Positions 26,883 through 36,311 of a stretch of 64,000 bases of DNA are shown here, in pieces. The DNA comes from Edaphobacter sp. (GTDB taxonomy: Bacteria > Acidobacteriota > Terriglobia > Terriglobales > Acidobacteriaceae), in NCBI GenBank assembly GCA_025462645.1, contig JAOAPB010000067.1, positions 1 to 64,000 on the forward strand. The letters run 5' to 3'. The number at the start of each line of letters is the position of its first letter. Position 1 is the stretch's first letter. The notes beneath the pieces were generated by a model, which was not told where the DNA came from, did not search any database, and saw only the letters and a list, made by a program, of their open reading frames with translations. Made by a program: the position numbers and the translations under genes.

Positions 26883-28880
26883 TCAGAGATTATGCGGGGA
26901 TAGGCGGAAGATGTGTGCAGGCATTCGGTCCGGGCGCAGAGCGACGAAGTTGCGACGGCCGCTCCACTGATAGCGCGCACCTGTGAGCAAGTCTTCTACT
27001 TCAAAGGAATCATTGTGAGAGATCCCAAGTTCCTCCAGGTCGAGGTTGGTCCAGCCTGCCTGTTCCTGCGTGGGGTCAATGTTGATCGCCACAAGAATCC
27101 GATTGTCGCCGTTTGATTTGCTGTAGCAGAGGATATTCGGATTTTCGACGGGGTGGAAGTGGAGGGAACCGTCGCTTTGCAGGGCAGGGTTGTCATGGCG
27201 GATCTGGTTGATCTGCGTGATCAGTGGCGCAAGGCTGTGGCTTGCGGAGCGGTCCCAATGGCGTATTTCATACTTCTCACTGTTGAGATACTCTTCGCTA
27301 CCGGGCTTTGCGGGAACGTTCTCGCAGAGCTCGAAGGCCGGTCCGTAGATTCCATAGTTCGCCCCCAGTGTTGCGGCGAGGATGAGGCGCTGCATAAAGG
27401 CGGGACGGCCGCCGGTCTGTAGAGCGGCATGGAGTATATCGGGGGTATTGGGCCACAGGTGGGGACGGAAGAAGTCGGTAACGGGCGGCTTGGTGATCTC
27501 TTCGAAGTATGCCTGCAGCTCGTCCTTGTTATTGCGCCAGGTGAAGTAGGTGTAGGACTGGGTGAAGCCAGCTTTTGCCAGCGCATACATGACATGAGGG
27601 CGAGTGAAGGCTTCGGCGAGGAATATGACGTCGGGGTACTTGGCGTGCAGGTCTGCGATGCACCACTCCCAGAAGGGAAAGGCTTTGGTGTGGGGGTTGT
27701 CGACACGGAAGATACGAACCCCTTGGCGAATCCAATAGGCGAAGACATCGCGCAGTCCGTCCCATAGGCGACGCCAGCTTGGAGATTCGAAGTTAAGGGG
27801 ATAGATGTCTTGATATTTCTTAGGAGGATTTTCCGCGTACTGGATGGAGCCGTCGGGACGGATGATGAACCAATCGGGATGTTCTGTCACCCAAGGGTGA
27901 TCAGGAGAGCATTGAAAGGCAATATCGAGAGCTAGCTCCATGCCGAGATCGCGAGCGGAGCCGATGAGAGACTTGAAGTCGCGAAGTGTTCCGAGCTCGG
28001 CGTGGATCGCTTTGTGCCCACCATCCTTCGAGCCGATGGCCCATGGGCTGCCGGTATCATCGGGGGCGGCGGTAGTACTGTTATTCCGGCCCTTGCGAAA
28101 TGCCGTTCCGATGGGATGGATCGGTGGAAGGTAAAGCACGTTGAAGCCCATGGCGGCAATACTCGGCAGGAGTGCTTTTACGTCGGCAAAGGTACCATGT
28201 CGAGCGGGATCGGGAGATGCCGATCGAGGGAAGAGTTCATACCAAGTAGAGTAGCGGGCACGTTCGCGGTCGACCCACAGATGCAGTTCACGCGAGTAGC
28301 GAGTGATAAGAGTAGGGTCGGGATACAGCGCGGCTACTTCAACGACTTCGTCCCTGATTGGCCACTCGTAAACGGCAGCATTGCGATCTGCCAAGTCGTT
28401 GAGATCGGTTGCCGCTTGAGTGAGGAGTTTGTTGTGCGGACCCTTAGTTCGATTTGCTATTTGCTTCAACAAAATCGCGCCAGTGCGCAAAGCGAGTGGA
28501 ATATCCTGCGACTCGGCAGATTGATTTGACGCGTCTGGAGTGGGCTGGGCGGCAAGACGTTTTTTAAAATCTGCACACCATGTGCCAAAGTGATCGATCC
28601 ATGTCTCAATGGTGTAGCTCCAGTCACCGAGTTGATCTACGGTGAAAGTCGCCGACCAAAGATCGTTCGTGAGTGGCACGATTGACGTGGAGCGCCAATC
28701 AGTTTCGTCTCCATTCCGATACAGCAGACGTCCCGAGATATGATCATGGCCATCGCCGAAGACGGCAGCGGATACGGTTACCTCATCGCCGACGATCCTT
28801 TTCGCGGGATAGCGGCCGCATTCGACCTGCGGTCGAACTTCTTCTATAACGACACGTTTGCGGCCCTCAATAGGTTTCAT
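26883..28880 (-). CDS. glgE: Alpha-1,4-glucan:maltose-1-phosphate maltosyltransferase
   Basis: 665 residues, the usual GlgE length. It has an N-terminal beta domain ([20 protein letters not shown]), then a GH13 barrel with [20 protein letters not shown], nucleophile in [15 protein letters not shown] and acid/base in [18 protein letters not shown]. It extends alpha-1,4-glucan with maltose units from maltose-1-phosphate. It is the first gene of the pair with treS-mak and shares its direction. Confidence 0.95.
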   Translation of the reverse strand: MKPIEGRKRVVIEEVRPQVECGRYPAKRIVGDEVTVSAAVFGDGHDHISGRLLYRNGDETDWRSTSIVPLTNDLWSATFTVDQLGDWSYTIETWIDHFGTWCADFKKRLAAQPTPDASNQSAESQDIPLALRTGAILLKQIANRTKGPHNKLLTQAATDLNDLADRNAAVYEWPIRDEVVEVAALYPDPTLITRYSRELHLWVDRERARYSTWYELFPRSASPDPARHGTFADVKALLPSIAAMGFNVLYLPPIHPIGTAFRKGRNNSTTAAPDDTGSPWAIGSKDGGHKAIHAELGTLRDFKSLIGSARDLGMELALDIAFQCSPDHPWVTEHPDWFIIRPDGSIQYAENPPKKYQDIYPLNFESPSWRRLWDGLRDVFAYWIRQGVRIFRVDNPHTKAFPFWEWCIADLHAKYPDVIFLAEAFTRPHVMYALAKAGFTQSYTYFTWRNNKDELQAYFEEITKPPVTDFFRPHLWPNTPDILHAALQTGGRPAFMQRLILAATLGANYGIYGPAFELCENVPAKPGSEEYLNSEKYEIRHWDRSASHSLAPLITQINQIRHDNPALQSDGSLHFHPVENPNILCYSKSNGDNRILVAINIDPTQEQAGWTNLDLEELGISHNDSFEVEDLLTGARYQWSGRRNFVALRPDRMPAHIFRLSPHNL

Positions 28881-29445
28881 ATGATCTGCATATAGAAATT
28901 CACTTCCTTCTTCATCTCAATTATGCTCATGCCGTTTCCGGCATGTATCTGCCGAGACGAGTTCCTTCTTAGAAGGATGCGCGCGAGGCCGCGCGCGTTT
29001 TCTATAGGACCACGCAGAAAGAATTGATGATGGGCAAGCAGATGGAAAGACGTCCTACATCCGCCTTAGATGCGTTAATATCGAGAGTGTTCGGTTTCAA
29101 TTCGAGTGTCGAGCGGCTCTAGGCGCAATTGCAGGTCACCAATCGAACATTGGACGTGCTATCATCCATGATTCGGTAATCGACGCGCTGCTTCCACCGA
29201 TATGTAGGTTGCATTGTCTTACCGGTCGAGCCGGTCTAGCTCTTCCTTCAACACTCCGGATTATGCCTTGGTAGCACGCTTTCACAGTCCGTCAACCGAC
29301 AGCATCGTAGTGATAATTGCTGGTATTCAACGTTTTCGCATGGATGCAGCGCATCAAAGCCATACATATTTGATGTAGGTGCTTTTCGGCGTTTATTTCA
29401 TCGCGGCTTGGGGACAACTTTTTTAATTTCGAGGCTTCAGTTCAA
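28881..29445. other. Intergenic region upstream of glgE and the sirtuin gene
   Basis: A 565-bp divergent region without a convincing ORF. A GC-rich hairpin (GCGCGC-GAGGCC-GCGCGC then TTTT) lies at 28979-29004. The remainder is less GC-rich than the genes around it. Promoters of both flanking genes should lie here, but I cannot assign them. Confidence 0.4.
28979..29004 (+). terminator. Rho-independent-terminator-like hairpin
   Basis: A 6-bp perfect GC stem with a 6-base loop and a TTTT tail on the plus strand. It does not follow any recognised plus-strand gene, so it could end an unseen small RNA, or be a relic. Confidence 0.4.
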
Positions 29446-30219
29446 ATGACTCGATCAAGTCAGACGGACCAGGCTACTTTGCATCTTATTTCCATCATGC
29501 ACTTCACATCTCAAGATCGCCTCTTCGTCCTCACCGGTTCCGGTATCTCTGTTGAGAGCGGGCTCGCTACCTTCCGCGGATCCGGAGGCCTGTGGAACGG
29601 CTATCGCGTTGAGGAAGTCGCCACGCCCGAGGCCTGGCATGCCAATCCCGAGCTGGTCTGGCATTTCTACTCCATGCGTCGCCGGGATGCCCTGTCCGCG
29701 AAGCCGAACGCCGCACATCTCGCCTTGGCAGAGATAGAACAAAAACTTGGCGATCGATTCTATCTCTGTACTCAAAATGTCGATGACCTACACGAGCGCG
29801 CCGGCTCTCGCCGCATGCATCATATGCATGGCACTCTCTTCGAGTCCCGCTGCGAGCGTTGCAATGAACCGTTCCCAGACCAAGCTCTGTATGAGACGGC
29901 TGAGAACTTACCCCACTGTTCGGAATGTGGCACACTCATCCGGCCGCACATTGTGTGGTTTGGCGAAGAGCCGCTCGATATGGAACACATATATACCGAA
30001 CTCAACAAAGCTACCACTCTGCTTGTAGTTGGTACCTCAGGATCCGTCTATCCGGCGGCAGGCTTCGTACACGTTGCCAACCATCTGAATATCCAGACCG
30101 TCTACATCGGTCCTGAGGAGCCCTTCAATGCTGACGCCTTCAATGAAGTTGTTCTGGGGCCGGCAACAAAGGCGCTACCGCGCTTCTTCAAACCGCTGTC
30201 TCTACGTCTTGAAAGCTAA
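29446..30219 (+). CDS. Sir2-family NAD-dependent protein deacylase
   Basis: 257 residues (or about 240 from ATG 29497). It has the NAD-binding motifs LTGSGISVESGLATFRG and TQNVDDLHERAGS, the catalytic His in MHGTLFESRC, and the Zn Cys pairs CERC and CSECG. It also has IRPHIVWFGEEP and VVGTSGSVYPAAGF. It removes acyl groups from protein lysines using NAD, in the cytoplasm. I prefer ATG 29446 because GAGG lies about 11 bases upstream. Confidence 0.93.
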   Translation: MTRSSQTDQATLHLISIMHFTSQDRLFVLTGSGISVESGLATFRGSGGLWNGYRVEEVATPEAWHANPELVWHFYSMRRRDALSAKPNAAHLALAEIEQKLGDRFYLCTQNVDDLHERAGSRRMHHMHGTLFESRCERCNEPFPDQALYETAENLPHCSECGTLIRPHIVWFGEEPLDMEHIYTELNKATTLLVVGTSGSVYPAAGFVHVANHLNIQTVYIGPEEPFNADAFNEVVLGPATKALPRFFKPLSLRLES

Positions 30220-30248
30220 AAGCGAACAGATGTCAGTTGTCTGAAAGG

Positions 30249-31589
30249 CTATTGCTTGATGACCGTTCCATCCCGCTTCCTTATCTCGCCCCACCCGCCA
30301 TTCAGATGGTTCGGACTTTCTGTAAATGGAGATTTCGCCGCCAGCTTCTCGTCGATCTCGATACCCCAGCCCGGCTTCTCATTCACCCAGAAATATCCGT
30401 CCTTCATCTCCGGGCAGCCTTTGAAGATCTCCTGCGTCTTCGCATTGAATGGCGTGTACTCCTGGATGCCAAAGTTGTAGCTCACGATATCGAGCGTTAT
30501 ATTCGCCATGTGGCCCACCGGTGAAACGTCGCCCGGCCCATGCCACGCTGTCTTCACGCCGAACTGCTCGGCTTGGATCGCAATCTTCCGCGCCGGCGTA
30601 AACCCTCCCACCTGAGAAACATGGACGCGAATGTAGTCGATCAACTGCTGTGCGATCAGTGGCTGCCACTCGTGCGGACTGTTGAATAGCTCACCCATCG
30701 CGATCGGCGTCGCGCAATTATCCCGGATTTGCTTGAAGTACCCGAGATCTTCAGGCGAAAGTGGATCCTCGAGGAAGAACATCCGGAACTTCTCCGCCTC
30801 CTTGCAGAACTGCACGGCCTGATTTGGAGTCAGCCGCTCATGCATGTCATGCAGTAGTTCCACCTCGTCTCCTAACTCCGTTCTGCAGACCTCCAGCAGC
30901 TTCAGTGCACGCCGCATCTGATACGCCGGCTCAAACAACGGCTTGTCGTGCAACGCTTTTAGAGGAGGACCTTCGCCGTGCGCCGAACCGTAGCCCGACA
31001 TTCCCGGCAGCCCCACCTGCACTCGAATATTCCGGAAGCCCTGCGCCATATACTTCTTCGCCGCCTCCACTACATTTGCAAACTCCAGGCCGTCGGCGTG
31101 CGCGTAGCAGTCCACCGCCTCGCGACACTTGCCTCCCGCCAACTGATACACCGGCATCCCCGCCTGCCGTCCTTTGATGTCCCACAGAGCCTGGTCGATC
31201 CCGCTCAACGCATTGTTCAGCACTGGCCCATTCTTCCAGTATGAGCTGTCATAGCAGCTCTGCCAGATATCCTCGATGCGGTCTGTCGCCTTGCCTAGCA
31301 GAAACGGCTTCAGATATTTTTCCACCGCCGGTTTCACCAGGTCAGCGCGTTGCGTAAACGTCGCACAACCGTAGCCGTACAGTCCATCCTGATCGGTTGT
31401 GATTTTTACCACCGTCAACCGAGATCCAGCCGGCGCGCACTCGATCACACTGATGTCTTTGATACGTGGCGAGGGCATGCCCCGCGTGTTACGTTCTATC
31501 TGCTCCTGCGCTCGAAGGACAGGCGCTGCCAGAGTCAGAAGGCTGGCGCCTCCAATGGACTTCAACAGATCACGGCGACGCATCGACAT
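30249..31589 (-). CDS. Tat-exported enolase-superfamily sugar-acid dehydratase (mandelate racemase/ManD-like)
   Basis: 446 residues. The N-terminus MSMRRRDLLKSIGGASLLTL is a Tat signal. The mature part has an enolase-superfamily capping domain and barrel: DQALWDIKGRQAGMPVYQLA, metal ligand regions ELLHDMHERL, FFLEDPLSPEDL and IAMGELFNS, then VKTAWHGPGDVSPVGHMANI. This fits the mannonate/gluconate dehydratase (RspA/ManD-like) group. The substrate is not determined. Export through Tat suggests folding with Mg2+ in the cytoplasm and action in the periplasm. Confidence 0.85.
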   Translation of the reverse strand: MSMRRRDLLKSIGGASLLTLAAPVLRAQEQIERNTRGMPSPRIKDISVIECAPAGSRLTVVKITTDQDGLYGYGCATFTQRADLVKPAVEKYLKPFLLGKATDRIEDIWQSCYDSSYWKNGPVLNNALSGIDQALWDIKGRQAGMPVYQLAGGKCREAVDCYAHADGLEFANVVEAAKKYMAQGFRNIRVQVGLPGMSGYGSAHGEGPPLKALHDKPLFEPAYQMRRALKLLEVCRTELGDEVELLHDMHERLTPNQAVQFCKEAEKFRMFFLEDPLSPEDLGYFKQIRDNCATPIAMGELFNSPHEWQPLIAQQLIDYIRVHVSQVGGFTPARKIAIQAEQFGVKTAWHGPGDVSPVGHMANITLDIVSYNFGIQEYTPFNAKTQEIFKGCPEMKDGYFWVNEKPGWGIEIDEKLAAKSPFTESPNHLNGGWGEIRKRDGTVIKQ

Positions 31590-32674
31590 TGTTCAGAACT
31601 CTCCCAAGATGGACTTGAATGCTTGCAAAGAATACCTCAAACGCTCGCCCTTTTAATCTCTGCGTAGGAGGAACTTAGCCGCCACGTGCAGCGAGTAGAG
31701 TGGGGTGGGGCGGCTTTAGATCTGTAAAATTAGCGAGCCCGCTTCAAGTTCTCGATTTTCAGCAGCCAAAAACGCGATTCCGGATATCGTCACATATGGC
31801 GCGGACATTTCCAATCGGGCGGCCCTTGGGATCCGGAAGAGGCCAATCGTCTCGCTTGAGTAATCGTCTCGCTTGAGTAGAGGAGGAGCGAGATTGCGAT
31901 CTTCACCACGCCAGCCGAACACCTGGCGTGTAAAGACTTCCTCTTTAGGTTCCTGGTCAGTTTTGCAGGCAAACTGGGGGTGGACGACGCTCAGTCTGTA
32001 ACGCTCTCTTCGGTGTCTAGCAACAATTCAAGTTGGGATAACGGTCGCGGTAGTTAGCGTCGCATCCTGGATGAAGCGGCACTACTTCAGATCGGAGATG
32101 GAGGATTTCCAAGTAGGTCGGGTCAAGGAGGCCCCATAGTCGGCTATCCAATATTTTGGCATTCCTCAAGTGCTCTGCACACCGCAAACCTCTATCCGGG
32201 AGCATGTCATGCAATGTGACGACTTGCTGGTTTAAATTCAACATCCATTCTGTTGAAGACATCGCGTCAATCAGAGGGTAGTTCCATCTATTTTTGGTGC
32301 AATCCACGATACTTCTCAATATCTTCGCAGGGAAGTTAGAGCGTTGTCTGGCGTATCTTCAGCAGCTACGCTAGGGAAGGGGACACACAACTCGCCTAGA
32401 GGTCATGGCAAACCAGGAGTGGTTTTAAAGCTGCTAACAAGTAGACTTCCTGCATCGATATGGAATGTCTTAGACATATCATCACTAATTTGTTAGATGA
32501 TGACCGGGTTGGTATCCATGCAACTACACTTGTCTGGCGGTAGTCTAGAGGGTATGCGATACTGAGAAGACTCTGAAAGGTGTACCAAAACTGCAACTGT
32601 ATTAATAAAGACAGAGCTATAAGTCATGAGATAGGCAGCAACTGAAAGCGGAATATAGCCACTTGAAGTGCAGA
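31590..32674. other. Gene-poor junction between host genes and the tRNA-Leu/ICE
   Basis: Over 1 kb without a confident gene. Short minus-strand ORFs (31716-31922 and 32017-32319) have protein-like stretches but no recognised family. There is a 17-bp tandem duplication at 31845-31878 and a perfect palindrome ATGTCTTAGACAT at 32465-32477. The region may hold remnants of earlier insertions at the tRNA. Confidence 0.4.
31845..31878. repeat. 17-bp tandem direct repeat
   Basis: AATCGTCTCGCTTGAGT occurs twice in tandem. It lies in a stretch without a supported gene and is probably a replication-slippage duplication. Confidence 0.6.
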
Positions 32675-32761
32675 GCCGGGATGGCGGAACTGGCAGACGC
32701 AGCGGACTCAAAATCCGCCGGAGGCAACTCCATGGGGGTTCGATTCCCCCTCCCGGCACCA
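32675..32761 (+). tRNA. tRNA-Leu (anticodon CAA)
   Basis: 87 nt with encoded CCA. The acceptor stem is GCCGGGA/TCCCGGC. The anticodon stem GCGGA/TCCGC encloses loop CTCAAAA with anticodon CAA at 32709-32711. The T arm is GGGGGTTCGATTCCCCC. A long variable arm is present, as expected for Leu. A hairpin terminator follows at 32798. The gene is the likely integration target of the downstream integrase, and its 3' end is the expected att core. Confidence 0.96.
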
Positions 32762-32863
32762 AGATAAGCCACATAAAATGAATAGGTTACGAAGACCAAA
32801 GCCTCTCAACCCGAGAGGCTTTTTCATGCTCAAAAAGTGCTGGTGCCGGTTTTGGTGCCGGTT
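32740..32863. other. Candidate left attachment region of the ICE
   Basis: The tRNA-Leu 3' end is followed at once by an integrase gene, the usual layout for tRNA-targeting tyrosine integrases. TGGTGCCGG, the reverse complement of the tRNA terminus CCGGCACCA (32753-32761), occurs twice at 32841-32849 and 32853-32861, 12 bp apart, and could form integrase-binding sites. No matching right end was seen, so it should lie beyond 64000. Confidence 0.5.
32798..32826 (+). terminator. Rho-independent terminator of tRNA-Leu
   Basis: GCCTCTC (32801-32807), loop AACCC, GAGAGGC (32813-32819), then a T run. It lies between the tRNA and the integrase and separates their transcripts, which argues that the integrase starts after it. 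Confidence 0.85.
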
Positions 32864-32903
32864 GGTACCTAATTTGCTAATTTGGATTAGGAGGTGCCGG
32901 AAC

Positions 32904-33941
32904 ATGCCCAGGAGGAGTACGAAGAAGGAGCGCGGCGTATTCGAGAAAGACCCCGGTTCCGAGATTTGGTGGATTCGGTATTACATCGACGGACGCGAAC
33001 GCCGCGAGAAAGTCGGGCGCAAGAAGGACGCGAGCGACCTGTACAAGATCCGCAAGGCCGATGCCCTGCGCGGTGTCAAGCTGCCCACCAACATGAAGAG
33101 CAAGGGAGTGAAGTTCGAGGCACTCGGCAAGCACGCGCTTGAGTGGTACATCGAGCATGGCCGGAAGGACGTCAAGAACTTCCGCATCCGGATGAACATC
33201 ATCCTCAAAGATTTCGGTGATCGCGTCGCGGACGAGATCTTGCCCTCTGAGATTGACGCCTGGTTGAAGGGGCACGACTGGTCTCCGGCGACCAAGAACC
33301 GCTACAAGAACGTCTTCGGAAAGACGTTCAAGATCGCATACGCTGACGGCAAAGTTTCGGGCAATCCTGCCCGGCTGGTTGAGCAACGCCCTGAGAAGAA
33401 TGCGCGTCTTCGGTTCTTGTCAGCCGACGAAGAACTGAGACTTCGTGACGCCATCACGAAGCGCTGTCCGCAACACATGCCGGAGTTGGATATCGGGCTC
33501 AATACTGGAATGCGTAAGGGCGAACAGTACAGTCTCGAATGGCCTCAGGTCTCGTTTCGGCGCAAGCGCATCCTGCTCGAAGAGACGAAGAACGGTAGCA
33601 GCCGGGAGATACCGATGAACAAGTCCTGCATCGCCGCGATGGAAGCGCTCTATGAAAGCCGACCACACGAAGGAAGAGTGTGCCAGTCGAAGTATGGTAA
33701 GGACCTGAATGACTCCCGTTCTTGGTTTGACCTATGCATCAAGGACGCGGGAATTCAAAACTTCACATGGCATTGTCTTCGGCACACGTTCATTAGTCGC
33801 CTCGTCATGGCCGGAGTTGATTTGAGAACAGCCCAGGAACTAGCAGGACATAAGACAATTTCAATGACGGTTCGGTACGCTCACCTGGCTCCTGAACATA
33901 ATCAGGCGGCAATCGAGAAGCTTGATTCCCTCAAACATTAA
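32904..33941 (+). CDS. Tyrosine recombinase/integrase of the ICE
   Basis: 345 residues. I choose ATG 32904 because a strong AGGAGG lies 9 bases upstream and because the longer ORF from 32778 would span the tRNA terminator. An N-terminal arm/SAM-like domain (about 60-150) precedes the catalytic domain, which has the Arg region GLNTGMRKGEQYSLEW, the box HCLRHTFISR, and the terminal GHKTISMTVRYAHL with the Tyr nucleophile. It should integrate and excise the element at the adjacent tRNA-Leu. Confidence 0.93.
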   Translation: MPRRSTKKERGVFEKDPGSEIWWIRYYIDGRERREKVGRKKDASDLYKIRKADALRGVKLPTNMKSKGVKFEALGKHALEWYIEHGRKDVKNFRIRMNIILKDFGDRVADEILPSEIDAWLKGHDWSPATKNRYKNVFGKTFKIAYADGKVSGNPARLVEQRPEKNARLRFLSADEELRLRDAITKRCPQHMPELDIGLNTGMRKGEQYSLEWPQVSFRRKRILLEETKNGSSREIPMNKSCIAAMEALYESRPHEGRVCQSKYGKDLNDSRSWFDLCIKDAGIQNFTWHCLRHTFISRLVMAGVDLRTAQELAGHKTISMTVRYAHLAPEHNQAAIEKLDSLKH

Positions 33942-33998
33942 GAGCGGGACCAAGAAGGGCGGCGCTCGGTATCCACATCCTGGGAGACCGGTCGCGCC

Positions 33999-34256
33999 CT
34001 AACCAGCAAGGCGCTCAGGATGATCTCCACGAGAAAATCGTCGAAGGTCGGAGGTCGGAATCAGGACCCGCGCTCCAATGCGCCGTGTCGTCAACTGCTT
34101 ATTTGCGACCAGATAGTCCAACGCTCTGCAACTGATTGAAAGCATTGACGCCGCTTCTTCTCTGCCGACAAGCAGTTTTTCTTCTGGCGAAAGGGTGACT
34201 CGTGCAGGCCGTTTTCTTTCAGGAAGACTGGTCTGATCCATTGCAGTGTTCTCCAT
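33999..34256 (-). CDS. Excisionase-like helix-turn-helix protein
   Basis: About 85 residues from ATG 34256; a longer form from 34313 is possible. The core LLVGREEAASMLSISCRALD then YLVANKQLTTRRIGARVLIP is a MerR-type/excisionase winged helix. It lies beside the integrase gene but on the other strand and probably directs excision (Xis/RDF). A 43-bp element shared with the virB2 upstream region lies at 34338-34380 and may control it. Confidence 0.75.
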   Translation of the reverse strand: MENTAMDQTSLPERKRPARVTLSPEEKLLVGREEAASMLSISCRALDYLVANKQLTTRRIGARVLIPTSDLRRFSRGDHPERLAG

Positions 34257-34337
34257 GATGACTTCAAGTGTCTCTGAACCCCACTTGTCCAGGTTCACAG
34301 CGGGCTTCTGCAAGACTCTGACGAAGCTTGTCTACAC

Positions 34338-34380
34338 GTCCAATACTCATTTCCAATGACCCAATCAGTCGGCCTGATGG
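34338..34380 (+). promoter_or_regulatory. Shared 43-bp regulatory element, copy A (upstream of xis-like gene)
   Basis: It begins with GTCCAATACTCATTT, a 15-base core identical to copy B, and 33 of 43 positions match copy B by hand alignment. It contains three CCAAT pentamers spaced about one helical turn. It points away from the xis-like gene in the same relative way as copy B to virB2. Confidence 0.6.
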
Positions 34381-34547
34381 ACAAGGCTAGGGCGTACTTT
34401 CCACAGAATAGAAATGGTTGCCCCGGGGCGCTCAGAGTGGAATCAAATTTGGCAACTCCATCGCCTTTTATTGCAACCAATCAAGTTAGCGCATCAGCTG
34501 ACCGCGCACGCTACGGCCGCCGAGTATAGCCAACAGGTTGGTGCATC

Positions 34548-35513
34548 ATGGATGAAGGGCCCGACTTCCGCCACTTTGTGTCATTTGTTGCAGTTGCCGA
34601 AACATGCAATTTCGGTAAGGCTGCCGAGAGATTGGGCATGGCCCAACCCACCTTGAGTTTGCAAATCAAACAGATAGAAGACTGGGCAGGCGAAAGGCTC
34701 CTCCTGCGCTCTCCTTCCGGGTCTTCGTTGACTGAAGCTGGTCGGCACTTCCTTGTAGTTGCCCGCCACATGATCCACCTGAAAAATCATGCCCGACACG
34801 CAATCATTACGCGGCGAAGCGAATGGCCCCTCAGGCTAGGATTTTCGCTATTTGCGAAACACGAGTTGGTAGAGGAAACAATCGTTGATTACAAGGAGAT
34901 TGTTCCAGGAGGGACGGTCCAGACCTCAAGTGATTGCACAGCGCGTCTTGTCGAAATGCTTGAAGATGGCCGGCTGGAAGCAGCAGTCGTCACGCTTCCC
35001 ATCGGTTCCACAGATCTAGTCGAACAGAGGATTTGTGACGACAAGGTATTCGTCTGTCTTCGCAAAGATGATCCCATGGCTGAGCGCGAGTCGATCCCCA
35101 AAGATGTAGTGGCAGAGCGCCTAAAAGTGATGTTTCATCGCGATTACCATCCACACCTATACGACAAGATAATGGCGCGTTTTCGAGGGGCGGGAATGCA
35201 TTTACATCCCACTGAGACTTTCTCTGCTCCATCCGATATGCAGCACATGGTCAAGTCCAGAGGCTGCTTTGGCCTCGTCCGTGAACACACGCCACTGCTC
35301 CCGGATCTAACGAGTCGGCCAATCTCCGGCTTCTCAATTAAGTTCATTACAGCGGTCGTATCCCATGCAGCGCAGCAGCGCCCCGCAATCCCCGTAATGG
35401 CATATCGCATGGCTCAACGTTGCGCGGACCAATTGAACACGGATGCTCTGTCGAAGAAGCCTCCCCAATCAGCGAGCAATTCGGGATCAGGTTCTCAATC
35501 TCAGGCTGGCTAA
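34548..35513 (+). CDS. LysR-family transcriptional regulator of the ICE
   Basis: 321 residues: an N-terminal winged helix (FVAVAETCNFGKAAERLGMA, QPTLSLQIKQIEDWAGERL) and a periplasmic-binding-like effector domain to about 300, with a Ser/Gln/Gly-rich tail. It is the gene between the xis-like gene and the T4SS operon. The two upstream regions share a 43-bp element, so this protein is a good candidate to control both excision and transfer in response to a small molecule. The effector is unknown. Confidence 0.87.
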   Translation: MDEGPDFRHFVSFVAVAETCNFGKAAERLGMAQPTLSLQIKQIEDWAGERLLLRSPSGSSLTEAGRHFLVVARHMIHLKNHARHAIITRRSEWPLRLGFSLFAKHELVEETIVDYKEIVPGGTVQTSSDCTARLVEMLEDGRLEAAVVTLPIGSTDLVEQRICDDKVFVCLRKDDPMAERESIPKDVVAERLKVMFHRDYHPHLYDKIMARFRGAGMHLHPTETFSAPSDMQHMVKSRGCFGLVREHTPLLPDLTSRPISGFSIKFITAVVSHAAQQRPAIPVMAYRMAQRCADQLNTDALSKKPPQSASNSGSGSQSQAG

Positions 35514-35532
35514 ACTCAGCGCATTTGGTAAG

Positions 35533-35575
35533 CCATCAACTCGGTTGATAGGGCAATCGAAAATGAGTATTGGAC
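35533..35575 (-). promoter_or_regulatory. Shared 43-bp regulatory element, copy B (upstream of virB2)
   Basis: The reverse complement of 35533-35575 starts with GTCCAATACTCATTT and matches copy A at 33 of 43 positions. It ends about 53 bp upstream of the virB2 start, directly after the LysR gene, a position suited to an activator or repressor site for the transfer operon. Confidence 0.6.
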
Positions 35576-35628
35576 TGTGATTTCTTCTGCCCCTAAAGTC
35601 ACGGCATATCACGACTGAAACCCAGTCG

Positions 35629-36033
35629 ATGGAGACGCCGATGATTTGCAGGAACCGTGATGTCAATCGCCCAAACTTCAACCAATCCAATCCCAAGTGC
35701 GCCGACCGGCGTGCTTCCTATCTCAAGACGAACTTAGCCCACGCTTTCCGCGCGATGGCTCCCGCCCTCTTTGCGCTCACATTCGCGAGCGTTGCCCATG
35801 CCCAAGGAACGATGGACTTCTCCGGCGCTCAGACGCTTATGGGGACGTTCAAAACGTTTGCCGTCTATGCCGGTGCTGTTATCTGTTTTGGCGGTCTGAT
35901 CTTCGCCGGCATTCGGATGATGAGCGGTCGCTTTCAGGATGCCATTCCCGGCCTCTTCGGTGCGCTTTTCGGCGCTGGCGTTCTTGGATGGGGCGCGGGC
36001 TGGATCGGGTCTCTCACCGGGCAGTCGATGTAG
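35629..36033 (+). CDS. virB2: VirB2/TrbC-like pilin subunit
   Basis: 134 residues. A long N-terminal leader ends near ...ALTFASVAHAQ, then come two hydrophobic segments (FAVYAGAVICFGGLIFAGIR and a Gly-rich AIPGLFGALFGAGVLGWGAG). This is the topology of T4SS major pilins, which are processed and assembled into the conjugative pilus. It opens the secretion operon. ATG 35641 is an alternative start. Confidence 0.8.
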   Translation: METPMICRNRDVNRPNFNQSNPKCADRRASYLKTNLAHAFRAMAPALFALTFASVAHAQGTMDFSGAQTLMGTFKTFAVYAGAVICFGGLIFAGIRMMSGRFQDAIPGLFGALFGAGVLGWGAGWIGSLTGQSM

Positions 36034-36041
36034 GAGCTGCC

Positions 36042-36311
36042 ATGCACACGACCAAGCGGGGAGAACCGTTACCGATCAATCAGGCAATGAACAGGCCGAG
36101 AGCCAAGCTAGGGCTTGACCTCTCGGCATGGATGGCCATCGTGTTTGTCTGCGTGACGGTTTTCCTCGTCGGTTTCCGAATGCTGGCAATCCTTAGCTTT
36201 CCAACACTCGCGGGCGGCGCATGGTTGATCGTCCGTAAACACCCAAAGATGTTTCAACTGTGGGGCCTCAGCCTCGGCCAGAAGAGCTACTATGACCCGC
36301 GCAAATACTGA
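36042..36311 (+). CDS. virB3: VirB3/TrbD-like inner-membrane protein
   Basis: 89 residues, with a short cytoplasmic N-terminus and a hydrophobic hairpin (MAIVFVCVTVFLVGFRMLAI, then FPTLAGGAWLIV). GGAG lies 7 bases before ATG 36042. It overlaps the start of virB4 by 20 bp, as is typical of VirB3-VirB4 pairs, whose proteins act together at the inner membrane in pilus assembly. Confidence 0.8.
   Translation: MHTTKRGEPLPINQAMNRPRAKLGLDLSAWMAIVFVCVTVFLVGFRMLAILSFPTLAGGAWLIVRKHPKMFQLWGLSLGQKSYYDPRKY

Noticed and set aside
32017-32319. 100-codon minus-strand ORF before the tRNA
   Set aside because: No recognisable family, no good ribosome site, and in a stretch that looks decayed.
32778-32903. Integrase start at 32778
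   Set aside because: This would place the tRNA terminator inside the gene; a strong AGGAGG precedes ATG 32904, which also fits the family start.
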